A stretch of 64,000 nucleotides of DNA from Zoogloea sp035335645 (GTDB lineage: Bacteria; Pseudomonadota; Gammaproteobacteria; Burkholderiales; Rhodocyclaceae), in assembly GCA_035335645.1 (NCBI GenBank), contig DAOQMM010000006.1:1-64000 (forward strand), given 5' to 3'. The position numbers and the translations under genes were made by a program. This document shows positions 19,275 through 26,914 of the stretch, one piece after another. How positions within the stretch are numbered: the first letter of the stretch is position 1; the number at the start of each line of letters is the position of its first letter. Below the pieces are notes generated by a model, which searched no databases, was not told the origin of the DNA, and worked only from the letters and a program-made list of their open reading frames with translations.

Positions 19275-21488
19275 GTGAAGACACGCCTGCGCCCGCTGCC
19301 TGCGGCCCTCATGCTGATGACGCTTCTGCCGGCGGCGCTGTCGGCCCGGGCGGCGGCTGACAGCGTAGAGCTGGCCCCCGTCGTGATCACCGCCAGCCGC
19401 AGCGAGACCCGCGTGGAGGAGATGCCCCTGCACACCACGGTGATCGCCCGCGAGGACATCGAGCGCTCGCCGGCCCGCAGTCTGGACCAGCTCCTGCGCA
19501 GCGTGCCGGGCATGAACTTCACCGGCGTGCCGGCGAGCCAGTCCGATCCCACCGGCCACCAGACCAGAATGCGCGGCCTGGGCAATGCCAAGGTGCTGGT
19601 GCTGCTGGACGGCGTACCGATCCACGATCCTTTCTACATGACCACCCAGTGGTTCAAGGTGCCCCTGTCCAATGTGGAGCGGGTGGAAATCGTGCGCGGC
19701 GGCAATTCCAGCCTGTGGGGCAACATGGCGGTGGCCGGCGTGGTGAACATCGTGACCCGCCGCGTCCAGGACGACGCCGGCGAGGTGAGCCTGTCGGCGG
19801 GCAGCTACGGCACCTGGAATGTGGCATTGAGCAAGAACGTCGCCGTATCCGAGGCCCTGGGCTTCAATCTGACGGTGGACGACTATCAGTCCAACGGCTA
19901 CCAGACCACCCCGGCGGAATTCATGTGGCGCTTTCCCCACAAGCAGCCGGTGGCCGTGGAGAACAGGAACGTCCAGCTCACTGCCTACTTCCGTCCGTCC
20001 GCCGATCTGAACGGCTGGCTGCGCCTGGGTTACCACATCCAGGACCAGGACATCAGCTACCAGTACGGCAGCAACGTGCAGAAGAGCCCGGACCTGGCGG
20101 GGAGCCTGACCCGGCGCTTCGACGACAAGACGCGCCTGACAGCCAGCGCCTGGGCCCAGCAGGTGAAGTTCGAGAAGTACAACGGCAGCACCTGTTATTA
20201 CCAGGGCGGCACGAGTTGCCTCAACAGCAACAGCGCCACCCTGACGCCGGCCAAGGTCAATGACCAGGTCGTCGAGTTCTACACCCAGTACGGCTCCCAG
20301 CGCTATCGCGAGCAGGGCACCTCGGTGGTGTTCAGCCAGGATCTGGCGGGGCGCTTCAGCAGCTACCAGCTCGGCGTGGATTACCGCGCCCTGCGCGCCG
20401 AGGACGCCGAGTGGTTCTACACCACGCCGACCAGCCCGACGGCACCTCAGGGTAACCTCAACAGCACCACCTGGGGCAAGGGCCGCCAGACCTTCGCCGG
20501 CCTCTTCGGCCAGGGCAAGTTCTTCCCGGTCGATCCGCTGGAGGTGACCCTGTCGGCCCGCTACGACACCTGGCGCATCGACGAGCGTGCCAACCTGCGC
20601 ACCACGGCCGCGGGCGTGGCGTCCGGTGGCGCGCTGCAGGACGGCTCCAAGAACGCCTTCAACCCGAGCCTGGCCCTGCGCTGGGAGCTGTCCGACGCCC
20701 TGTCCCTGCGCAGCGCCGTGTATCGCGCCTTCCGCGCGCCCGGCTTCAACAACCTCACGCGCACCTTTGGCACCGGCACCAGCACCACCATCGCCAACCC
20801 GGACCTGGCGCCGGAAACCCTCACCGGCTGGGAGGCGGGCGCGGACTTCCGGCGCGGCCCCTTCAACCTGGGCGCCACCTGGTTCCACTACAACATCAAG
20901 AACATGATCGCCACCTACACGGCCACCGCCGCCAGCGCGCCGGCCCAGGTGCAGGTGATCTGCGGCGGGCCGACCCTGCCCGGCTGCGGCGGCTCCGCCA
21001 AGTACTACACCAACGACCAGGACGGCCGCGCCTACGGCATCGAGCTGGTGGCCGGCTGGCAGGTGCGTCCCACCCTCAGCGTAGACGCCTCCTACACCCA
21101 CACCGAGACCTTCCTGACCCGCCACGGCAGCATCGTCACCGATCCCCTCAACGTCCAACTGGTCGCCACCCCGCGGGACGTGGCCGCTGTAGGCACCACC
21201 TGGCAGCCCGTCGAGCGTCTCAGCACCTACACCGAGCTGCGCTACATCGGCAGCATGTACCTGGATACCACCAGCAATGGCGCCACGGCACGCCTCCAGC
21301 AGGGCGCCATTCCCCTCGTCAATGCCAGCGTCCGTTACGCCTGGGACCGGCGTACCGACCTGTTCGTGAGCCTGGTCAATCTCCTCGACCGGGAATATTC
21401 CGAGAACGCCTACACCATCAATCAGCCCTACAACCGCACGCTCTCGATGCCGCGCACGGCCACCGCGGGAGTAACCCTGCGCTTCTGA
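19275..21488 (+). CDS. TonB-dependent outer-membrane receptor, possibly for copper (NosA/OprC-like role)
   Basis: 737 residues. A signal peptide (MKTRLRPLPAALMLMTLLPAALSARA) is followed by a plug domain (VVITASRSETRVEEMPLHTTVI, MRGLGNAKVLVLLDGVPIHDPF, VERVEIVRGGNSSLWGNMAVAGVVNIVT) and a 22-strand barrel ending in Phe (TAGVTLRF). The start is a GTG with AAGGA 7 bp upstream; an in-frame TTG 6 bp earlier is too close to that site. The ligand is not proven. A shared operator with nosZ, a CxCC propeller gene on the other side and a downstream cytochrome c point to copper uptake for N2O reductase, as proposed for NosA of Pseudomonas stutzeri. Cobalamin or siderophore transport remains possible. Confidence 0.85.
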   Translation: MKTRLRPLPAALMLMTLLPAALSARAAADSVELAPVVITASRSETRVEEMPLHTTVIAREDIERSPARSLDQLLRSVPGMNFTGVPASQSDPTGHQTRMRGLGNAKVLVLLDGVPIHDPFYMTTQWFKVPLSNVERVEIVRGGNSSLWGNMAVAGVVNIVTRRVQDDAGEVSLSAGSYGTWNVALSKNVAVSEALGFNLTVDDYQSNGYQTTPAEFMWRFPHKQPVAVENRNVQLTAYFRPSADLNGWLRLGYHIQDQDISYQYGSNVQKSPDLAGSLTRRFDDKTRLTASAWAQQVKFEKYNGSTCYYQGGTSCLNSNSATLTPAKVNDQVVEFYTQYGSQRYREQGTSVVFSQDLAGRFSSYQLGVDYRALRAEDAEWFYTTPTSPTAPQGNLNSTTWGKGRQTFAGLFGQGKFFPVDPLEVTLSARYDTWRIDERANLRTTAAGVASGGALQDGSKNAFNPSLALRWELSDALSLRSAVYRAFRAPGFNNLTRTFGTGTSTTIANPDLAPETLTGWEAGADFRRGPFNLGATWFHYNIKNMIATYTATAASAPAQVQVICGGPTLPGCGGSAKYYTNDQDGRAYGIELVAGWQVRPTLSVDASYTHTETFLTRHGSIVTDPLNVQLVATPRDVAAVGTTWQPVERLSTYTELRYIGSMYLDTTSNGATARLQQGAIPLVNASVRYAWDRRTDLFVSLVNLLDREYSENAYTINQPYNRTLSMPRTATAGVTLRF

Positions 21489-21529
21489 ACCGCGCGCCGG
21501 CACGGCTTGGACGGCACGTCGGGCGGCAC

Positions 21530-21572
21530 TTGACGCCGGTCAATGAGGCGCCCGCCGGCGCTTGGCTAGGAT
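21530..21572 (+). promoter_or_regulatory. Fnr/Dnr-type promoter of the cytochrome c gene
   Basis: A perfect 14-bp palindrome TTGACgccgGTCAA (21530-21543) matches the TTGAY-N4-RTCAA recognition pattern of Fnr/Dnr/Nnr regulators. TAGGAT at 21567-21572 fits a -10 box. With the site centred at 21536.5, position -41.5 puts the transcription start near 21578, the usual class II geometry. The ATG follows 45 bp later. Confidence 0.65.
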
Positions 21573-21622
21573 GCACCCTGCCAAACGGCATGACTCCGCA
21601 TTCCCCAACCGAGAGAACTTCC

Positions 21623-22030
21623 ATGACCGCAATCCGTATTCTCCCCGTGCTGCTGGTGGCACTGCTTGCTGCCTGCGGCAAGTCCGAAGCCCCCAAGACC
21701 GAAGCGCCGCCGCCGGCACCCGCTGCTGCCGCCCCGGCGCCCCAGGCTGCGGCCCCGGCCGCCGACACCGCCGATGGCGGCAAGGGCGCCGAACTCTTCA
21801 AAAAGACCTGCGCCATGTGCCACCAGACCGGTGTGGCGGGCGCCCCCAAGCTGGGCGACAAGGCCGACTGGGGCCCGCGCATTGCCCAGGGCAAGGACAC
21901 CCTCTACAAGCACGCCATCGAAGGCTTCAACGGCAACAAGGGCGCCATGCCGGCCAAGGGCGGCAACCCGGCCTTCACCGACGACGAGATCAAGACCATC
22001 GTGGACTTCATGGTGTCCAAGGCCGAATAG
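21623..22030 (+). CDS. Membrane-tethered class I cytochrome c (c5-like lipoprotein)
   Basis: 135 residues. The signal ends in a lipobox (LVALLAAC, Cys18), followed by an Ala/Pro-rich tether of about 30 residues and a small monohaem domain: C63-AM-C66-H67 haem motif and a likely Met ligand in KGAMPAKGG (M109), with AFTDDEIKTIVDFMV at the end, as in cytochrome c5. It carries electrons in the periplasm while anchored to a membrane. Its Fnr/Dnr-type promoter and its place after the candidate copper receptor suggest it feeds a denitrification enzyme, possibly NosZ. The ATG is preceded by GAGAGAACTTCC. Confidence 0.85.
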   Translation: MTAIRILPVLLVALLAACGKSEAPKTEAPPPAPAAAAPAPQAAAPAADTADGGKGAELFKKTCAMCHQTGVAGAPKLGDKADWGPRIAQGKDTLYKHAIEGFNGNKGAMPAKGGNPAFTDDEIKTIVDFMVSKAE

Positions 22031-22075
22031 GCGCGGCGTCACTGTTCACCTCGGCGCAGACCCCCCTGCGCCAAG

Positions 22076-22103
22076 ACCCGGTCAGTGATGGCCGGGTTTT
22101 TTT
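22076..22103 (+). terminator. Rho-independent terminator after the cytochrome c gene
   Basis: ACCCGG and CCGGGT arms around TCAGTGATGG, followed by seven Ts. It lies about 45 bp after the cytochrome c stop and before the methyltransferase gene. Confidence 0.8.
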
Positions 22104-22190
22104 ATGCCCCGCGCGGACGTCATGCCTCCAGCGTCGGCCCGTGTGCGTAGACTGTCTGTCCGCACCGGCATTTTTAAGGGAGACCTTGCC

Positions 22191-23021
22191 ATGGACCCCA
22201 TCGCCCGGACTGCCTTCTACTGCTGTGGTGTGCGTGCCGCCGACGCGGCGTCGCCCCGCCCGATTTGCGGTGACCACCTGGCCGCCCGCTTCATGGACGA
22301 TGAGGCCCGCGCGGTATTTGCCCGTTTCGCCCGTTTCCGGGGCCCGAACCTCTCGAACGCCGCGCGGCACCGGCTGGTGGATGATTTTCTGCGTGCGCAC
22401 CTCGCCCGGCATCCCGATGGGCTGATCGTGCTCCTCGGAGCGGGCTTCGACACCCGCGCCTTCCGTCTGCCAGGCGGACGCTGGGTGGAACTGGACCAGC
22501 CCGCGCTGCTGGCCCGCAAGGAACACGCGCTGCCGGCCGACACCGCGCCGTCGCCGCTGCAGCGCGTCGGCATCGATTTCGCCACGCAGGATCTGGCCGG
22601 GGTTCTGGCCCCCTGGGCCGGCCATGAAACGGCCGTCGTGGTGCTGGAAGGCGTCAGCATGTACCTCACGGATGCGGCCTTCGCCGCCACGGCGCGGGCC
22701 CTGCACGCCGTGCTGCCAGGACACACGCTGCTCTGTGACCTGATGGATGCCCGTTTCGCGCGGCGCTATGGTGGTGGGCTGCGTCGCGCGATCCGCGCCC
22801 TGGGCGGAGATTTCGCGCCGGACCGGGCGGATCCGGCGGCCTTCGTGGAATCCCTCGGTTATGCCTCCCGCAGCGTCGCCTCCATCCCGGCCCGCGCCGT
22901 CGAACATGGCACCCTGGGGATTCCGCGCTGGCTCTTCAATACGCTGCTGCGGTCCCTGCGGGATGGCTACCGTCTGCACGGCTTCGAGGCGCGGCGCAGC
23001 CCGGCCTCACCTTCAGCGTGA
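22191..23021 (+). CDS. SAM-dependent methyltransferase, leucine carboxyl methyltransferase-like family
   Basis: 276 residues. The SAM-binding motif I VLLGAGFDTRAFRLP with downstream WVELDQPALLARKEHAL is characteristic of the LCMT/PPM1-type family common in bacteria (TIGR00027-like). VVVLEGVSMYLTDAAFAATARAL forms motif IV. The natural substrate of bacterial members is mostly unknown, often O-methylation of carboxylates. Its 3' end overlaps the convergent DsrE-like gene by 9 bp. The ATG at 22191 follows TAAGGGAGACC, a good ribosome binding site. Confidence 0.85.
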   Translation: MDPIARTAFYCCGVRAADAASPRPICGDHLAARFMDDEARAVFARFARFRGPNLSNAARHRLVDDFLRAHLARHPDGLIVLLGAGFDTRAFRLPGGRWVELDQPALLARKEHALPADTAPSPLQRVGIDFATQDLAGVLAPWAGHETAVVVLEGVSMYLTDAAFAATARALHAVLPGHTLLCDLMDARFARRYGGGLRRAIRALGGDFAPDRADPAAFVESLGYASRSVASIPARAVEHGTLGIPRWLFNTLLRSLRDGYRLHGFEARRSPASPSA

Positions 23022-23501
23022 GTCGTCGGGCGTCGGTCGGCTGCCGCACAGGCGATTGACCGCCCGCAGCGGGGAGAGGGGCTGCTCTGCGTCGTCTGCG
23101 CCGGCGTCCGACGCGCCGTCCTCGTTGCGGATGCCACTCTCCGCATCGCTCCAGCCCCGTACCGCCTGCACGCCGGGGAGCAATTCGGCGCTGTCCAGGC
23201 CGGCGGCGCGGAGGTCCTGCTCGCACACGTAGACGGTGCCGCCGCGCCGCTGGATGTCGGCCACGGCGGTTGCCATGTCCGGCCCGGCGCCGCGGCGGGC
23301 GAGGGCGCCGACCGCGCCGTCGAGGGCCAGCAGCCAGAACGGCCGGAAGCTGCCGGGCGGATGTTCCTGGCGGGCCTGGGCGAGGGCCTCGGACAGGGTG
23401 AAGCCGTCGCCGGCCACGTAGCCTCCGCCGTTGACGACGGCTGCCGTGGCGCTCAGGGCGACGACGCTCAGGAGCAGGACAAGGGTGCGCTGGGGCTTCA
23501 T
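23013..23501 (-). CDS. Exported DsrE-like protein
   Basis: 162 residues with a signal peptide (MKPQRTLVLLLSVVALSATAA). The body WLLALDGAVGALARRGAG, then IQRRGGTVYVCEQDLRAAGLDSAELLPGVQAV, resembles the DsrE/DsrF-like fold used in sulfur relay or as a small-ligand binder; the single Cys in VYVCEQDL sits at the family's conserved position. The role is unknown. The last 45 residues are low complexity. It is followed 20 bp later by the phospholipase D-like gene start on the other side of the gap, with no clear operon. Confidence 0.6.
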   Translation of the reverse strand: MKPQRTLVLLLSVVALSATAAVVNGGGYVAGDGFTLSEALAQARQEHPPGSFRPFWLLALDGAVGALARRGAGPDMATAVADIQRRGGTVYVCEQDLRAAGLDSAELLPGVQAVRGWSDAESGIRNEDGASDAGADDAEQPLSPLRAVNRLCGSRPTPDDSR

Positions 23502-23522
23502 CGTGTAGCGGGTCTCCGGGGG

Positions 23523-24161
23523 TCAGGCCTTGCCACGGGCGGCGAGGTGCTCGGCGATCAGCTCGGCCTGGAAGCGGCTCAGGGTGTCCGGATCGGTGAA
23601 GATGGTCTGGGTGTTGTTCTGGGCCTTGTAGCCGGGCCCGCCGGCATGGCCCTGAACCACGAAGGTGCCTTCGCCGGATGCGGACCAGTTGGTGGAGCCT
23701 TCGCCGCCGACCCGGCCGTCGGCCACGAAGCCCTTGGTGTGGCTGATCTGGTGGGTGGCCGATTCGCCGATCACGAAGTAGGTGTTGAAGGCGTGGGGGT
23801 TCTTCGCAGCGTCGGAATCGAGCAGGCGCTTTTCGTGGACGCCGCCGGCCTGGCTCTTGTCGAGGGTGATCATCATCACGACGGACGGATCGTTGGCGAG
23901 CTGCATGAGGATGTCGTTCAGCTCCTCGTCATCGAAGCCGAACATGTTCATGTACAGGGAGACGCTGACCCGCGAGAGGATGTGCTTGAGGATCTCGTGC
24001 ACGTCGTCGCGGCCCACGTAGAAGAGGTGGAAGTCCTTGCTGGCGTTTGTAGCGTAGGATTTTTCCTGGGTGTATTGCTCCAGATCGAGCAGGTCGAAGC
24101 GCTGCAGGGTCTTGGTGGGATCGGCGATGACGTTGCTGGCGCTGACGGTGGTGGCGGGCAT
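23523..24161 (-). CDS. Single-HKD phospholipase D-like protein
   Basis: 212 residues with one HKD motif, HTKGFVADGRVGGEGSTNWS (HxK-x4-D-x6-GSxN), typical of Nuc-type nucleases and other PLD-superfamily enzymes that act as dimers. The N-terminal half holds FHLFYVGRDDVHEILKHIL and a second HEKR that is not a full HKD. No signal peptide is seen, so a cytoplasmic phosphodiesterase or nuclease is likely. The ATG at 24161 has AAAGGA 8 bp upstream; two upstream in-frame ATGs are too close to or before that site. Confidence 0.75.
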   Translation of the reverse strand: MPATTVSASNVIADPTKTLQRFDLLDLEQYTQEKSYATNASKDFHLFYVGRDDVHEILKHILSRVSVSLYMNMFGFDDEELNDILMQLANDPSVVMMITLDKSQAGGVHEKRLLDSDAAKNPHAFNTYFVIGESATHQISHTKGFVADGRVGGEGSTNWSASGEGTFVVQGHAGGPGYKAQNNTQTIFTDPDTLSRFQAELIAEHLAARGKA

Positions 24162-24363
24162 GGGACACATCCTTTCCGGGACGGGGAGGGCCGGCACGCG
24201 CGCTGGAACACCGGGACGCGGGCGCCACCTTCACGCTAGCACGCGGGCTGCGCGAAATCGGCCCCGGACCGTGCCCGATCGGGACTGTTGTGTTGCTGAA
24301 TGTTAGTGGGCGTGATGCACCTGCCGCCGGGCCTGGCGGCGATACGGACGGGAAGGGCGGTGT

Positions 24364-24858
24364 TCAGTGGGCGTGCCCGCCGGCGAGGTGGTGGACGACT
24401 TCGCGGGTGATCTCCTCGTAGGCCAGGGCACGGCCACCCTGGCTGCGGATGTGGGCGTCAGCGGCCTCGCGGGTGGAGAAGGCGGGCAGGTTGGCGTCGT
24501 TCATGGGGCCGCGGGCACGCGAGCCGGCGACGAAGACGGCCTTTCGGGCGTCCACCCAGGCCTTGCTGGCGTAATCCGAGACCCACACGGCGCCCACGTC
24601 GGCGGCACTGTGGCGGCGGTCAAAGGCGGGCATGTTGTGCAGGAAGCGGAAGAGCTCGGCGGGGGAGTCGAACTGGGCGGCGCTCTGGTCGTTGAAGACG
24701 ATCTGGGCCTTCCACTGGGGATACTGGGCCGGGTACATGCCGCACACGGCGCAGCGGGCGTTGCGCGGGACGGGCTGGGGCGCCGGATCGGCGGCCGACG
24801 CCGGGAGGATGGCCAAAAAGGCGGCAATGCCCAGGGCGGCGAAGGGCGAGCGGATCAT
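24364..24858 (-). CDS. Second NosL-type copper chaperone
   Basis: 164 residues with a signal peptide (MIRSPFAALGIAAFLAILPASA) but no lipobox. The NosL signature is complete: CAVCGMYPAQYPQWKAQIVF (C-x2-CGM), then FRFLHNMP and a C-terminal AHIRSQGGRALAYEEITREVVHHL ending HLAGGHAH. NosL family members bind Cu(I) and help mature the NosZ copper sites. The ATG overlaps the stop of the DUF6516-like gene (ATGA), so it is part of the nos operon. It keeps the CxxCGM pattern that the first NosL lacks, so it may be the main copper carrier here (inference). Confidence 0.85.
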   Translation of the reverse strand: MIRSPFAALGIAAFLAILPASAADPAPQPVPRNARCAVCGMYPAQYPQWKAQIVFNDQSAAQFDSPAELFRFLHNMPAFDRRHSAADVGAVWVSDYASKAWVDARKAVFVAGSRARGPMNDANLPAFSTREAADAHIRSQGGRALAYEEITREVVHHLAGGHAH

Positions 24859-25226
24859 GGGGCAGTTCCGGGCGGGGCGCCCAGCAGCGGATCTTCGAGC
24901 AGGGCGTCCACCACGCGGACGAGGTTGTCGAAGGGATCGGCGCCGCAGACGGTGAGCGGATCGGCACGCAGGCGGCCGTCGGCGCCGTGGACATGATGGG
25001 GAAAGGTGGCGAGTTCGGGATGGACGGGGGCGGTGTCGATGCGCAGCTCGGCGTCGCCCCAGACCCAGGCGATGGCATAGGCGTCGGGCGCGGCGATGCG
25101 GGCTTCGAGGATCACGCCGTTGTCGAGGCGCAGGAGCAGGGCGTCGAGCTTGAGTTCGACGGGGGCGTCGAAGCGCGTGCCGAAGCGTTCGTCGAGGCGG
25201 GCGGCGAGGTCGGGGTGGAGGCTCAT
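24855..25226 (-). CDS. DUF6516/TumE-like small protein inside the nos operon
   Basis: 123 residues. The segment LRIDTAPVHPELATFPHHVH followed by L-T-V-C-G-A-D-P-F-D-N-L matches my knowledge of the DUF6516 family, where R-x-D-N-A-P-x-H-P-E-x-x-x-F-P-H-H-x-H is the core. Some members (TumE) are toxins of toxin-antitoxin pairs. Here the gene lies between two nosL genes, 10 bp after a small upstream gene and overlapping the next by 4 bp, so it is co-transcribed with nos genes. It could be a captured toxin or a domesticated accessory protein. No experimental basis for either. Confidence 0.65.
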   Translation of the reverse strand: MSLHPDLAARLDERFGTRFDAPVELKLDALLLRLDNGVILEARIAAPDAYAIAWVWGDAELRIDTAPVHPELATFPHHVHGADGRLRADPLTVCGADPFDNLVRVVDALLEDPLLGAPPGTAP

Positions 25227-25236
25227 GGCGGAGTTT

Positions 25237-25506
25237 TCAGCGTTGGCTGTCGGCCAGCAGGGTGGCCAGATCGCTTCGCACCTGGGCGTGCAGGTCGGCG
25301 AGGATGCGGGCGGAGAGGATGTCGTCGTAGGCCGGGTGTTCCGGCAGCTCGCCGCGGCGCAGGCAGGCGAGGGCCTGGTCGGCATCGCCGGCGCCGAGGC
25401 GGGCAAGGACTTCGTCGCGGGCGCCGCGCAGTGCGTAGAGGAGGCGGGCGCGCTGCTCCACGTCCAGGGCGAGTTCCGGGGGCAGGTTGGCGTAGAAGGG
25501 TTCCAT
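25237..25506 (-). CDS. Small helical protein, possible partner of the DUF6516-like protein
   Basis: 89 residues, predicted all-helical: LALDVEQRARLLYALRGARDEVLARLGAGDADQALACLRRGEL, then PAYDDILSARILADLHAQVRSDLATLLADS. No family recognised, no signal peptide, no membrane segment. It starts 19 bp after nosL and ends 10 bp before the DUF6516-like gene, the usual order of antitoxin then toxin, but no DNA-binding motif is visible. An acidic helical bundle could also be a nos accessory factor. Confidence 0.6.
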   Translation of the reverse strand: MEPFYANLPPELALDVEQRARLLYALRGARDEVLARLGAGDADQALACLRRGELPEHPAYDDILSARILADLHAQVRSDLATLLADSQR

Positions 25507-25525
25507 GGTCGGTCTCGGGCAGGGC

Positions 25526-26059
25526 TCACATCTTCTGGTCGTGCAGGGCGCCGCCGTCCAGGCGGGCCATGTCGGGGGTGATGGCGGCGAAGGGATGGAC
25601 CTGGCCGCCCTGGGCTTCGGCGAACTTCCGCGCGCCGGCCTCGCTGCCGAAGGAGGGGATCGTCGGGCCCATGGCGCCGCGCTTGCCGCTGCCGACCACG
25701 TAGTAGGCCGTGCGGGCGTCGATCCAGGCGCCCTGGGGCGCGTCCCAACGCGTCTTGTCCAGGTCCTGCACGAACACGGCGCGCACCTTGCGGGCCTGCT
25801 CGGGCTTGAGGTAGATCGCGAACATCTCGGTGGTGTCGCAGAAAAATTCCGGCTCGGGCTGGCCGTCGTAATGAATCTGGGCCTTGGGGCCGGGGTAGTC
25901 GGCGAGGAGCATGCCGTCCAGGGCGCAATAGGTGTCGCGGGTGATCTCGACGGGTGTGGCGCCGCCGCTGCGGGCGGCATCGCCGCAGGCGGCAAGGAGG
26001 ACACAGGCGCCGAGACCGGCAGCGAGGCCGAGGCGACGCAGGGGGCGGGGAATGTTCAT
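25526..26059 (-). CDS. nosL: NosL copper lipoprotein (variant Cys motif)
   Basis: 177 residues with a lipobox signal (LGACVLLAAC, Cys about 24) and the NosL fold: ITRDTYCALDGMLLADYPGPKAQIHYDG, FFCDTTEMFAIYL and a C-terminal GGQVHPFAAITPDMARL. NosL delivers Cu(I) to NosZ from the outer or inner membrane surface. The usual CxxCGM is CALDGM here, so the second Cys is replaced by Asp; another Cys appears in FFCDTTEM. The ATG overlaps the nosY stop (ATGA), giving the standard nosDFYL order. Confidence 0.92.
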   Translation of the reverse strand: MNIPRPLRRLGLAAGLGACVLLAACGDAARSGGATPVEITRDTYCALDGMLLADYPGPKAQIHYDGQPEPEFFCDTTEMFAIYLKPEQARKVRAVFVQDLDKTRWDAPQGAWIDARTAYYVVGSGKRGAMGPTIPSFGSEAGARKFAEAQGGQVHPFAAITPDMARLDGGALHDQKM

Positions 26060-26877
26060 CGCTGGAATCTCCACAGGGCAAGGGCGAGGGGCGCGACGAT
26101 CCAGGCGAACATCACGCTCCCCAGCACGGCCGGATGGCTGAGGGCTTCGGGAAAGACGGTGGCGAGGCCGTAGAGGGTGCGCACCTCGTCCAGGCTGAAG
26201 ACGTTGAGGACGCGGAAGACGTCGGCCGGGTTGAGCAGCAGGAGGTAGGGGAAGATGCTGCCGCCGTAGTCGCCGGCGGTGACCACCAAGGCGCCCAGGA
26301 GGAGCAGGTCGAACACCAGCACGAAGAAGAACCAGGTGCCGATGGCGAGCCCGGAGGCGCGGGTGCGGTCGGCCGCGAAGACGGAGAGCATCACCGCCAG
26401 GCTGAGGAAGGCGAAGCCGAGCAGGATGGCGGAGAGCATGAAGCCGCCGTAGTGGAACAGGGCGTTGAGATCGAGCTGCGGCGACAGGATCAGGCCCACC
26501 GCGCCGAAGCCGGCCACGGTGGAGAAGGCCAGGGCGGCGGCGAGTCCGGCGTATTTGCCGAGGAGCAGTTCGAGGCGGGTGATGGGCAGGGTCAGGAGCA
26601 GGTCGAGGGAGCCCCGTTCCCGTTCGCCGACGATGGCGTCGAAGCCGAGGATGAGGGCGATCAGCGGGATCAGGTAGATCACCAGGCTCACCAGGGAGGC
26701 GATGGTGACGTCGATGGAGCGGAAGCCCACGGCGCCCTGCTGGGCGGCGCCGAAGTAGGCGATGACCAGGGCGAAGACGGTGAACACGAGGGCCACCGCG
26801 AGCACCCAGCGGTTGCGGATGCGGTCCCAGAATTCCTTGCCGGCGATGGTGCCGATCTGTCTGAAGTCGATGCTCAT
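26056..26877 (-). CDS. nosY: NosY, membrane permease of the NosDFY complex
   Basis: 273 residues with six predicted membrane helices (among them WVLAVALVFTVFALVIAYFGAA, LVSLVIYLIPLIALILGF, FMLSAILLGFAFLSLAVML, WFFFVLVFDLLLLGALVV). The segment VGERERGSLDLLLTLPITRLELLLGKY is the coupling region typical of NosY/ABC-2 permeases. With NosF (ATPase) and NosD (periplasmic) it forms the ABC-type machine needed to load the CuZ site of NosZ. The ATG at 26877 (MSIDFRQIGTIAGKEF) is the family start, 37 bp after nosF. Confidence 0.95.
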   Translation of the reverse strand: MSIDFRQIGTIAGKEFWDRIRNRWVLAVALVFTVFALVIAYFGAAQQGAVGFRSIDVTIASLVSLVIYLIPLIALILGFDAIVGERERGSLDLLLTLPITRLELLLGKYAGLAAALAFSTVAGFGAVGLILSPQLDLNALFHYGGFMLSAILLGFAFLSLAVMLSVFAADRTRASGLAIGTWFFFVLVFDLLLLGALVVTAGDYGGSIFPYLLLLNPADVFRVLNVFSLDEVRTLYGLATVFPEALSHPAVLGSVMFAWIVAPLALALWRFQR

Positions 26878-26914
26878 GGCGGGGGCGGGAGGCAGGTTAC
26901 GGAGCGGCGGGCGT

